DNA of 64,000 nt, taken from contig CM069433.1 in NCBI GenBank assembly GCA_035610365.1, positions 129,784,545 through 129,848,544 on the forward strand, written 5' to 3'. Both the position numbers and the translations under genes were made by a program. Below are positions 44,509-55,014 of the stretch, one piece after another (position 1 is the first letter of the stretch; each line of letters opens with the position of its first letter). Below the pieces are notes generated by a model. It was not told where the DNA came from. It saw only the letters and a list, made by a program, of their open reading frames with translations, and did no database searches. Source of the DNA: Aquatica leii (Eukaryota; Arthropoda; Insecta; Coleoptera; Lampyridae).

Positions 44509-45340
44509 TCGGGCAGGGTGGGGGAATAAGAAACAGAAAAAAATCGTCAACGAGTTGGTTTTAAATATACAGCTCTGTTACTTTTTTCTAGTATATATCC
44601 CACTAAAAAAGATACACATTGGAGAGCAGAAATTCATTCTTATTAAATATATATTGTAAAGCCGTATTCGTTTCTTATTACCCCATTAATATGTTTCTTA
44701 TTTCCCCATTGGGGGACCCAGATACCAACTGACGTCATTATAACCGGCAAAGTATTTTTCAACTTCTAAAGTGAGTTGGTTTGCTGACTCATCAGGATCA
44801 CTAAGTCTGATGGTCACGGAGATTGCTCAAGGTACAGTCATCCATATCACTCCAGTTCCCGCAATGTTTCTTGAAATTCTTTTTACCCCCTTTACTGCCA
44901 CGATTTTCATATCCTTCGGATCGTGAGAATACGAAGTTTCATCACAGTTAAATAGGAGGCCACCATCTTTAGGGTCAATTCCCATGCCTTCTTACATTTT
45001 GGCAATATTGTCATAAAAACGTTTTATAATGAAAGGATATTTTAAAACTTCAATTAAACGTTTATCATGTTCAACTTTAGTTTTTTCTATATACAAGAAC
45101 GCCGTTAACGTAAACATCAACTCCATCCATGTCGAAGATGTCTTTAAACCGCGCTTGAAAAACTTCTCCGATTGCTGATATGATTCTTCGACGGCTACAC
45201 ATAACGAAACTGCTTTTTCCAAAGATAAACTATCACCTTCTAAAAGTCATTCTCAAAGTTTTTCAAACAAAATACCACAAGTTAAAATACACTTAACAAG
45301 ACCATCTTTCAATTCAACAAACTCGCATGAATTGGCTTTG
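44509..45340 (-). mobile_element. Pogo-F fragment
   Basis: A G-rich end with GGGGGAATAAGAAACAG at about 44518-44534 and inverted copies of the motif (GTTTCTTATTACCCC near 44670-44690, TTTCTTATTTCCCC near 44694-44708) resemble a pogo terminus with subterminal repeats. The minus-strand frame 45222-44992 (KTKVEHDKRLIEVL, PFIIKRFYDNIAKM) leads past a stop to GGLLFNCDETSYSHDPKDMK at about 44965-44905, a clear first Asp box. Other catalytic parts and the right terminus are missing. Confidence 0.8.
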
Positions 45341-45344
45341 TCTT

Positions 45345-46414
45345 TTAAACTGTAATTTCTAAGGATTCACCAAGCAACCTACTTTTTTGGAGAAAAGTGA
45401 TTTTGCTAATAGAATTTTCTTTTTTCTTCTTTTGCGATTGAAAAAGTACTGTAAATTCTAATTTCGTCATCCCCAATATAATGTAACAATTGGGCACACT
45501 GTGTGCTACCACTTTTTTACACATTTCGGGGAAGTTTCCACTTATTACGATCGGTGCTATTCCTCTATACTCTATATTCACTCATTTTTCTTTTTCACCT
45601 TATTTTTTCATCAAAACGTTTAATACTTCACGACTGCGCCATGTAACGTCGTATTGACCATGCCAGTTTAGGTTTAATACTGATTTTTTATATACACATT
45701 TATACATTTGCATTTATGTGCGTACATTACAGTCTTGTTCAGTCTCTTGATATATTTATATTCTTCGGCACTTGCCCATACAAATGTATTATTTGTTGAT
45801 AATTTTGCTTAAATTATAAGATTGTGGGCATATAACTCCTCATACAAATAGCAGTTTGATGTCAAAATATTATCTTTAAGAGTGCAATCTTTAGATATTG
45901 TAATCAATGCTCGCCAAATTCTATAAAAAATTACGACATTACATTCGATATACACATGATTTTTTAACCAAAGTGTTTCACCTATAAAAGCAGAACAATG
46001 TACTGCATTAATTTTTGATATGGCTTCTTCACAAGCTGATATAGCTTTCATGGAGCAGATTTTTTCAGTAACACTGTAGTTCATTTTATTTTCTGCTTCT
46101 AGATCAGATACTATTCAGACGGTGACGCCCTATAGTTTGTGTTTTGATAACTTCGTACAAATGGTCAAATGTGCAGTAAAGTTACAAACGGGGAGTCTGG
46201 CACCAATTTTAAGAAACTTTGTTTTGTTGTTTGTTTTTGTTAAGTGTGTATCCTGCATATAACATTCCTCAACATGATCTGATGTCATTTGATACCAGTC
46301 ACAATCTAGATTTTTTGCGCTTATTTCCAAGCGAGGGGTGGTTAACTTCTCCAAAATGTACACAGATTTGAAATCTTTCCAGATTTTTAGGAATTTTAAA
46401 AGATTATGGAGCAT
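45345..46414 (-). pseudogene. Unrecognised coding-like remnants
   Basis: Minus-strand open pieces at 46414-46130, 46084-45809 and 45581-45345 lie in one row and look protein-like (for example CDWYQMTSDHVEECYMQDTH, KFLKIGARLPVCNFTAHLTI, NYSVTEKICSMKAISACEEA). Cys/His residues in the first piece could form a finger. I recognise no family. The gene that left them was probably another mobile element, but this is only a guess. Confidence 0.35.
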
Positions 46415-46696
46415 TTTTTGAGATTTCTGAAATCTTTGTAGATTTTTGGGGATTCTGGAATATTTTTAAATATTTTTGGAAATTTCTCGCTCTTCATCAA
46501 GACAAACTTTCCTTTATCTTTATCTCGTTTGTATAGCCTTTTGTTGGTTTCATTGAACCTCGACAAAATTGTATGCCAAAGATAAGCAACTACGATGTTA
46601 AAAGCTTTGCCTAATTTGTTATTGACATCAACAACGCTTTACTAGCATCTGCACTATTTCATCATAAATTTTGTTTCAACTTTAGATTGTAATAGT

Positions 46697-47396
46697 ATAT
46701 GATATATCAAGGTTGAGAAGTGCATCATTATAACCTAAGCGATAGATTATATCGCGAGACGCGAAGCGTCGAGGGATATAAATCGCGCAGGTTATAATGA
46801 ACTTCTCAACCGTGTTATATATACAATTTTTTCCACTACTAGAATTATTAAAACCTTTCTACCTGTTACTAAATCAAATTTAAAATTTAAGATATTAATT
46901 TTAAATTAAAAATCAAGTCAGTGATTCTGACAGTTGTCATTAGTTTAATAGAATTAATTTTGACATAATTCTTAATTGTGATTTAAAACACAAAAATAAA
47001 CAGTTAACGTAAGTTTTTATTGCTAACGTTGTTTAAATTGTTTAAAAACATTATTATTTTAAGTATTGATTATATCTAAAACATATTTAATTCAATAATA
47101 TTCACATTTAATTAAGCGCGAACTTCAAATAACTTACTTTTTAAAATCAAATTAATTTATTAATTGAGCGATTTGAAAAGTTAAATTAGCATTAAATAAA
47201 ATCTCTTGCTCTTGGTACCCAGTTTCGTAAACTTTTTTTCTTTGAAACTGTTGTAGTATTATCAGAAAATGTAAATATGTTCATTATTAACTACTAGTTA
47301 ATAATGAAATATTATTTACCCGCGGTTAAAAAAGTACAACTTCACGACCTACTATTATACGTAATAATGCAAGCGTATACAACTAGTAGTGGAAAA
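46697..47396. repeat. Foldback-type repeat, copy 1
   Basis: Begins with GATATATCAAGGTTGAGAAG. A hairpin follows: GGTTGAGAAGTGCATCATTA (46711-) pairs with GGTTATAATGAACTTCTCAA C (46790-46811), enclosing ATCGCGAGACGCGAAGCGTC. Then come a TTTTTTCCACTACTAG box and 560 bp of AT-rich sequence ending ACTAGTAGTGGAAAA, the inverse of the box. No coding potential. A second copy follows directly at 47401. Confidence 0.85.
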
Positions 47397-47400
47397 TAGT

Positions 47401-48294
47401 ATACTATATATCAAGGTTGAGAAGTGCATCATTATAACCTAAGCCAATGTTGCCCAACCTTTTTTTGTCCGTGGGCCGGATTCATCATGACATACGATTT
47501 CGCGGGCCGGATTTTTTATAATTGCATATCTTAGTAACACCTTTTAACACCTTTGAAAGGAGCTCGCGGGCCGGATTGAGCTTCTTCGCGGGCCGGATCC
47601 GGCCCGCGGGCCGTAGGTTGGGCACCGCTGACCTAAGCGATAGATTATATCGCGAGACGCGAAGCGTCGAGGGATATAAATCGCGCAGGTTATAATGAAC
47701 TTCTCAACCGTGATATATATACAATTTTTTCCACTACTAGAATTATTAAAACCTTTCTACCTGTTACAAATTTGAATTTAAAATTTAAGATATTAATTTT
47801 AAATTAAAAATCAAGTCAGTGATTCTGACAGTTGTCATTAGTTTAATAGAATTAATTTTGACATAATTCTTAATTGTGATTTAAAACACAAAAATAAACA
47901 GATAACGTAAGTTTTTATTGCTAAAATTGTTTAAATTGTTTAAAAATATTATTATTTTAAGCATTGATTATATCTAAAACATATTTAATTCAATAATATT
48001 GACATTTAATTAAGCGCGAACTTCAAATAACTTACTTTTTAAAATCAAATTAATTTATTAATTGAGCGATTTGAAAACTTAAATTAGCATTAAATAAAAT
48101 CTCTTGCTTTTGGTACGCAGTTTTGTAAACTTTTTTTCTTTGAAACTGTTCTAGTATTATCAGAAAATGTAAATATGTTCATTATTAACTACTAGTTAAT
48201 AATGAAATATTATTTACCTGGGCTTAAAAAAGTACAACTTCACCACCTACTATTATACGTAATAATGCAAGCGTATACAACTAGTAGTGGAAAA
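47401..48294. repeat. Foldback-type repeat, copy 2 (with MITE)
   Basis: Direct duplicate of 46697-47396 in the same orientation, highly similar (a handful of substitutions per 100 bp at most). A 184-bp MITE interrupts the hairpin at 47447. Same terminal features, ending ACTAGTAGTGGAAAA near 48294. Confidence 0.85.
47447..47630. mobile_element. GC-rich hAT-type MITE (184 bp)
   Basis: Ends CAATGTTGCCCAACCT and AGGTTGGGCACCGCTG are inverted. The exact 8-bp duplication ACCTAAGC flanks it (47439-47446 and 47631-47638), and the empty site is present in copy 1 of the host repeat at 46733-46740. The inside has several GCGGGCCGGAT words. TIR form and 8-bp duplication point to hAT. Confidence 0.95.
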
Positions 48295-48339
48295 AATATT
48301 TTATCTATGAGTAGAAACAAAAAAAAATAGATTTTCTTT

Positions 48340-50030
48340 CAGTTCCAATCCAAAAAAATGATTTTGCTGGTTCACAAAAACCTGCTGCAGACTTGCTTAC
48401 ATGGTTTAAGGAATGCGCTGAACATGGAACATAAGTTTGCAAAATTATTTACAGCCAATATTCGTGCTTGTAAACCGGTGCATTGCCCACATATTTGCAG
48501 CATTGTCATAATTTTGTCCGCAACAATTCATTATGTGTATATCTAAAGACTTCAAATAATTCAAGACAACGGCCGCCAGTTGTTAGGACTTGTGACCAGG
48601 ATTAGGAAAGAATTTTAAAAAGCGTTGTACAGGCGCGCCGCGTTGGAAAGTACATAGCGAATGATAAAAGAGAATTAATCCACATGGCTAATGTCTAGTT
48701 TAGAATCAATAATAACTAGAAAATATTTTCCAGCTTTCATTTCTAATACAATTTGTTAAAGTAGTTGATTGGTAATTTGTTCAATTAATTTGTTAACAGT
48801 CGTATGAGAAAGGTATGATAGTTTTACCAGTTCTGGGTTTCCAAATCTTGCAATGTGACCTGCCAAAAATGAATCAAATTTGGCAATTAACTCTATAAAT
48901 CCCATAGAAATTCCATTTGACCAAAAACTAAATATCTCAGTATGCCCACGTATTGCTAAACTTCGTAAAACCAGAAATTTATTTATTCTAACTAAAACAT
49001 TTCTTTAATACTCAAATTGATTACTTAACTACTTTACGAATTGATTATGGATTTTTTCTGCGACGTTAGATCTGTCAATAAAAATACTAATGCATTTTTT
49101 ATGTTCTTGGCTTTTTTTCATGTTCTTCTATTCTCTTCCTATTTCGCCAGTCTGAAAATCCAGTAGTTGCGATATTTTCGGTACCGCTAAATAATTTACA
49201 AGGTGCACAAAATACTATTTCGCTAAAAGGCAAATATACCAACCAACGGCGATTAACCGTTTCGCCATTGGCAAGCATTCTTTGTAACAATTTTTTTAAA
49301 TAAAATCTATTTTTATTCCATGCTGCGTAATCTGATCTCGAAACACATCGCTAATAACAGCCCAGAGGGCTGGATCGAATTCTATTGTTTTATTATGAGT
49401 GAACTAAAATAATACATCACTGAGATGATTTTCAATTCTCTATTCCGAAAGCAAAGCTACAAACAAAAGTACCTTAGTACTATGGCCCTGCTTAAAATTT
49501 TAAAATACTTTTGCTCTCAGAATTTATTTAGATATAATGATTTAAAAAAAAATTCAAAAGTAACAATAATTCATAAATAATCTAAAAAAATTTTTTTTAT
49601 TCGTAAATATTAAAACTTCTTATATTTTCGTGGCTTTCCTAAATACATTTCGCGGCCTTTTGTTTAGAATGACTGCCTTAGTATATCTAATCGTTATGGG
49701 AAATTGTGCATTGTTTTAAATGCTTTATGTAACTTACGTTTGCATTATTAATATTTTCAGAAATTAAATTATTAAATTCTTGTACCGCGGTATCTTGTTC
49801 TCGAACTGCTTGGTTAGGAACGGATTTACAAGTATAAGTTGTCGGTAAATGGATTATTGTTCAATTTCGAGTTTTTTGACAAAGAAATTATACTACATGG
49901 GAATTTTTTGCAGCAATCATTGCCTTTTCTCTAGTTGTTTCTTGGGTTGTTTTTTATATTGAGCACCACTTAGTTTTTTACGTGAACCGCTCGCACTCTT
50001 TCTTCACAAGAGGTGTTCTATGACTCATAC
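48340..50030 (-). pseudogene. hAT transposase remnant (ZMYM/DUF4371 type), copy 3
   Basis: Minus strand: MSHRTPLVKKE near 50025 and KLSGAQYKKQPKKQLEKRQ near 49970-49915 look like the Lys-rich start. After a gap, the 49290-49099 frame reads ANGETVNRRWLVYLPFSEIV, FCAPCKLFSG, GFSDWRNRKRIEEHEK, a TTF-type finger. Lower down, in many frames: FGNPELVKLSYLSHTTVN-like text at about 48860-48790, ESWKIFSSYY, DIHIMNCCGQNYDNAANMWA near 48545-48480. No ends identified. It lies in the TMEM127 intron, antisense to the gene. Confidence 0.78.
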
Positions 50031-50039
50031 TTGACCGAA

Positions 50040-51330
50040 TAGAAAATTAAAAATATAGTAAACTTATTTCAACTATTTTTTATCATTTATAGAACGCCAA
50101 TCTCTACGACGTAGGCTATTTATAACGCCAGCGTACGCCGATAACGTAAATAACTTTTTGTCCGTTTAATTCACATTGGATTAAAGTAACTGTTAATCAA
50201 ACTGCTTTTAAGTCAAAGGATCTTAATATTATGTGTTATAATTGTTCATAACCATAAGTACATGTTAAAAATTAGATAGTTTTTTTTATTCTATAATACA
50301 AATAGTATTATTATCTACATTTCAAACCAAGCTTTAGACTTAAAAAGTACTCAGGACAGAACTGCAGTACATTAATTTGAGATCGTCCATACTATAGCCA
50401 AAGTCTTACATTGAGTAAAATCACATATTTGTAACCTACAAAACACATGAAAGTTGCGATATTTTGAATAAATCAATTATTGTTTTAAAATACTTTTTTA
50501 GTAATACTAAATATAACTTGTACTGTAGATTTGGAAAATGAGTGGTCAACTGCATAATCGACCACAGTTCGTCAATGTTATAAATTTTGACCGGATCAAT
50601 TAAACAAATGTTAGCCAAAATTGGGTTATCAAAGTCATATCGCGGAGACGTAATAATCTAAAGCTCGAGTTTTGAACAATTTTATGTTGTTTATAGATAT
50701 AAGTGCTTCACTTTGAGGTCCTACGTAGAAGTCGTCAACACTTAAATAATGACTGACATGCTTAGGGTTGGCTAACCCAATGTTGGATAAAGCGATGCCA
50801 TTCGAACATACAATATAGATGTCCAGGATGCTACTAAAGTGTCCTTACGATGCCATTTTATTTTTTCTATACTACAGTTTCGTAATGAGGTAATTCAGTG
50901 TAGTGTCGATTCGGTTATACAGTTCCCTGTTAGACCTATATGTATGATCTAAACGACAGTGCGTTGGGTTATCTTATTAGAGAGGTTTCATTATGTCGGC
51001 AACTGTGACATTGTGTTGAAAATCGGAATTAATAAACTAAAAAATTGAAAATTTGACAAGTATAAGTTAATCTCAAAAACGTTAGTTCATTTAAAAGACA
51101 AACACGTCAACAAAAAATTTTAAATAATTTAAAAATAAACAAATATTTATATGTTAATCAAAAATCAGTAGTAATGAAGACTTGTTAATTACAAATACAA
51201 CGACAAAAGCAACGATAGGTTAGGAAAAATGTACCGCCGAATGTTTGTAAAACGAATGATAGCAAGATTTTCACATAAACCGATTATAGCGCCACAGCTC
51301 ACGACATCCTGAAAGACTTCTACTAAATCG
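50040..51330. other. Intronic sequence, nothing recognised
   Basis: AT-rich; only short ORFs without recognisable domains. No clear repeat ends seen. Confidence 0.5.
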
Positions 51331-51334
51331 TATA

Positions 51335-52110
51335 GAAAAGAAATAAGTTATTTTACATCCTAAGGGCAGTTTGACAGCATCCTGGACATTTCTATTGGTG
51401 CGTTTTCACTTGCTCTGATTGGGATTCAACATTCATTTTGCACACTATATCCAATATTTCAATGCATGAATAATGTTTTGTATTATCGGTGATTTATCGC
51501 CTCCGTTTATCTCATTGAAGTATTTAATGAGAACAATCCATTGTTCCAAAATTCGAAACACCGCACTCTAAAATCAAATAAAACTTGTATTAACACAAAC
51601 AAAATATAACAAATAACGAAGAAAATTGCTTACCTTCAAAGATACTTTGTATGGCACGGTCTCAATAGCGTATGAGTAGTAACTTCACAAAAGTCTTGGC
51701 ATTTCTGGAAAACAAATTTGCATTTAGCGCTATGCGCAAAATGGTCATAGCTGTCATGAACAAACTGCTCCACAGAATTAGACAACTGTGTAGCAACTGC
51801 CGAACTACATAAATCCAAACTATGGCACACGTAGCCTATTGCAAAAATGTGTGTATTCACTTTTTTAAACTTTGCTAATAGATCGTTTTTTACCCATCAT
51901 GACATCAGCATTAACTGCGTCATATCCAATTATTTGGTAAAATGGAATCCCCAATTCATCAAACTAGGCCATCACAACTTCAAATAAAGTTTGCGCATCT
52001 GCTCAAGGTACTTCAATAAGGCACATAAACCGACTTTTCATTCTTTGTTCGAAAAATCTAATCATCACTGCAAGATTTTTGTTACTGCTCAACTAGATAT
52101 CTCTTTTGTT
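51335..52110 (-). pseudogene. hAT transposase remnant, copy 4
   Basis: Minus strand from about 52110: YLEQMRKLYLKL, then FDELGIPFYQIIGYDAVNAD and VMMGKKRSISKV at about 51963-51880, the IGxxxDxANVMMG box that carries a catalytic Asp of this hAT group. The 51860-51636 ORF follows: FAIGYVCHSLDLCSSAVATQ, NSVEQFVHDSYDHFAHSAKC, HTLLRPCHTKYL. Fragments to about 51360 (ILEQWIVL.., AIEMSRMLSN-like) continue it. N-terminal finger and dimerisation domain not found. Confidence 0.78.
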
Positions 52111-52205
52111 GTTGCCTTTTATATGTCATACTGCGGTTTCAATATACTTTCTAAGAAAATATTTGCGAAAGTTTCTATATATCCAAGGACTGGCATATGC
52201 ACCAG

Positions 52206-52880
52206 GGTCATTTCATATCAAATCAACAACAAAAAAATGTTTTTAACTTGACCATTTCAGATTTTGTTGAAACTTTGTTTCTTTATACTCTCTGACGCCC
52301 CGAAGTCAGATATAACTTTTAAAAAATTCTATTTCTTATAGTATTTTAGTTATAGATTTATAAAACTTACAAAATAATAACTTGATATGTAAATAGTCTG
52401 TTAGATATGCTAGTGACGCTTGACAGCTGCGATGTATTTTCATCATAACTTCTGAATGGTGCCACTTTGAAATTTTTATGGTGTATTCAGAAAACCTCAC
52501 TTAAAAAGATATATAAATTCTAATTAATTAAAAATACTATTTCAAAATTTTTCAAAATCAATTATTTGAATTTAAAAAAAATATTTTATTCTACCAACAT
52601 TTTTCAAGTTTTGTATTAAATTAAAGCTCATTAAATCCTCTTTAAAATGAGCTATTACTCAACTCTCGAAGATTTATAGAACTCAAATTAGAGCATATTT
52701 TTAGCTCTAAAAGCACATATAAAAATGCGATATTTTGTGATTTTTATAAATTTATAAATAAAAACTTATAAGAGAAATTTTTAATAATTATAGTTAACTT
52801 CAGGGCGTCAGAGAGTGTAAACAATTTTAACAAAATCTGAAATGGTCAAGAGTGCCATGTTGATTTGACATGGAATCACC
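52206..52880. mobile_element. Long-TIR non-autonomous element (675 bp)
   Basis: The ends form inverted repeats of about 110 bp: left GGTCATTTCATATCAAATCA..., the right end's reverse complement GGTGATTCCATGTCAAATCA.... Both continue with TTGACCATTTCAGATTTTGT and end in CTCTGACGCCC. The 6-bp duplication CACCAG flanks it (52200-52205, 52881-52886). The AT-rich centre has no ORF. Superfamily not determined; a 6-bp duplication with long TIRs is unusual for common MITEs. Confidence 0.88.
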
Positions 52881-52886
52881 CACCAG

Positions 52887-53170
52887 TCTTACACAATTCA
52901 CGTAAGCTATTCGATGCATCACAAAAACTAATCCTATATGTTTATAAAGCTAAGATAAGAGTTTGTTTTTATTGTTGATATTATTTTACTAGTCTATCAG
53001 TTCGCTTCGCTCGCCAATGCTTTGCAAAAGAAAACAAATTAAATAATATATAGTTACTTACCGCATCACTTTGTCCACATTCTACACACTATTATACTTC
53101 TTTACGTTACTACTTACGAACTCACTTTAACGCTGCACTGAAAATGATGCAATACAGTGGAACAGTCGTC
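52887..53170. other. Intronic spacer
   Basis: No feature recognised apart from its AT-rich character. Confidence 0.4.
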
Positions 53171-53440
53171 AAATAAATATGTGGGAAATTTACAAGCTAC
53201 TTAAGCGCCAATTCACGTTCAACTAACTAAATACCCTGTAACTTTCCGGCTCTTCCTAGTACTTCCAACTACTTACCGGCATTTTCTAAGAACCCTAAGG
53301 ATGCCAAATAAATATGTGAGAAATTTACAAGCTACTTGAGCGCCAATTCACGTTCAACTAACTAAATAGCCTTGGACTTTCCGGGTCTTCCTATTACTTC
53401 CCACTACTGCCCGGTACTTCCCAGCATTTTCTAAGAACTC
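53171..53440. repeat. Two-unit direct repeat, about 135 bp each
   Basis: AAATAAATATGTGGGAAATT at 53174 recurs as AAATAAATATGTGAGAAATT at 53307, and similarity continues through GCGCCAATTCACGTTCAACT and a degenerate TACTTCC-rich tail. Units differ by a few bases. The TACTTCC words also spread to about 53475. Confidence 0.8.
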
Positions 53441-54168
53441 TAATGACGTCCTAGTACTTTTTGGTACTTCCTCAATACTTCACTAGGCCTGTACATAGGA
53501 CTTTCCCTGTGGTTTACCGCTCGGATAAAATCTGCATATACAGAACATTTTTTTTAAGATCACCGCCATACGTTTATAAAATACGCCAATGTTTTCACAA
53601 TTATCACAAATATTACGAAAGATTACATCTGACTACTCGTTGAACTGTTAGGTACAAATCTTGCAGTGAAACTACGTTTTCACTTTGTTATGTTAGCAGG
53701 ATAACACTTCTTTGCTTCTATTACCATTTGATAAGAGGGATAAATATCCCATCTTTTTGTTCCAAATTATATATAATAATTTTTCCCCCATTTTCAATTA
53801 CTGGTCCCTACCGGTTCCACTGTTTTGAGATCTATCACTCTGTTTTCCTACGTTATTTTACTCGAATATATTATAAATACTTTCGTTCTGTTCCTCGGAT
53901 TCGCTTTTGATATCAATGGTAATTGATTGGTCGTAGAGCAAGTCCTCGTAAGAGAACAGTTTTGAAATTTTCGGGAACAATGCGTTTGTTAAGGTTCTTT
54001 GGTTTGGATACACATTTCAATTGAACTACCATTAGAATTTTTTTTGTCAGGCCAAAAAAATTGAAATCCAAAAGTTTTGAAACAGAAACTCTTTAATTTA
54101 CATTGGATAAATAAACTCAATTCAAAATCATCAGAATTCTTTATTATAATTATTTATCCTTTTTTTAG
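53441..54168 (+). other. 3' end of the TMEM127 large intron
   Basis: No gene recognised. Ends with a strong pyrimidine tract and TTTTTTTAG acceptor at 54168. Confidence 0.6.
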
Positions 54169-54303
54169 TGTTTTGGATAATGTCTATTATAAGTATATGC
54201 TACTATCTAACTATACTTTTGGAGGAGTCACTAGAGAATGTATATCCAGAAGTTGACACTGCCGTTACATATGGATACGGTTTTTATTTAATAGCATCGA
54301 CAG
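54169..54303 (+). CDS. TMEM127: TMEM127 homologue, third visible exon
   Basis: Begins with two bases that complete a Val codon with the last G of exon 2. It encodes FWIMSIISICYYLTILLEES (third membrane segment) and VYPEVDTAVTYGYGFYLIAS, the beginning of the fourth segment. This corresponds to the ASELI and VTFAVSFYLVAGAGG regions of vertebrate TMEM127. The donor G|GTAAAT at 54304 leaves phase 1. Confidence 0.92.
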
Positions 54304-54354
54304 GTAAATATTAATTGTTTCCTATAAGTTAGCGTTTTTATAAATTTTTTATAG

Positions 54355-54527
54355 GCGGTGTAGTTTTAATAGGGACCCTTGCGACGTTAATTCTAATCCA
54401 ATCAAACGATATAAATCGGAATGACGAGAGATGTCTTATAAATAGATTTAACGAAAGTACAGAAGCTTTCGATAGTCCGACACCTCCGCCGCCTTACAGT
54501 ATTCCACCTCCTCCTTACACGCCGTAA
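54355..54527 (+). CDS. TMEM127: TMEM127 homologue, last exon with PPxY tail
   Basis: Intron of 51 bp, acceptor ATAG. It starts GGVVLIGTLATLILIQSN, completing the fourth membrane segment, followed by a short cytosolic tail (NDERCLINRFNESTEAFDS) that ends PTPPPPYSIPPPPYTP and TAA at 54525-54527. The terminal PPxY motifs and final Y-T-P match the TMEM127 family. PPxY motifs bind WW domains of NEDD4-type ubiquitin ligases in other proteins. The exon is clean and in phase. Confidence 0.94.
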
Positions 54528-55014
54528 TATCAATTAGTTAGAAACAATTGTTTACATTTAAACGCTTATCAAATTCATATCCAAAGAAACTTATTTATAG
54601 TTATGTCAGCTTTGTTATTTATTCAGTATTATAAGGTAATTGTAGTCGAGTTGATGTAAGTGATATATCAAAGACGGATAATTGATAACTAAAAATCATA
54701 GTTATTTGTAAATAATTATTAATTTCTTTTTAAAAGAAACATTTGTGTATGTATTATGATTGGTTTGTTACAGCTTGCAATATAGTTTTAACTTAAAAAT
54801 AAGTTTGACAGTTTGAGATTATATTTTTATATTCTAGTAAAATACCTACTTGAATGATTTATTTATTACAGAAAACTCCATCCAGGGTTTCATAGTAGAT
54901 AAAGGTTAACACTGTCTGGTATTTAATTTAAAATGTAAAATGTTTACCTAACTGTAATTTTCAAATTCTACAAATATGTACGTGCACTGTAAATAAACTA
55001 TTTTATGATTTTTT
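54528..55014 (+). other. Probable TMEM127 3' UTR
   Basis: Follows the stop codon. An AATAAA signal occurs at about 54992-54997, followed by a T-rich stretch, a plausible polyadenylation site near 55015. Confidence 0.55.

Noticed and set aside
46130..46414. Zinc-finger host gene exon
   Set aside because: Cys/His spacing fits no standard finger and no splice pattern was found; kept only as an unidentified remnant.
52991..53160. Promoter of a gene on the right
   Set aside because: No downstream ORF or consistent elements; intron sequence only.
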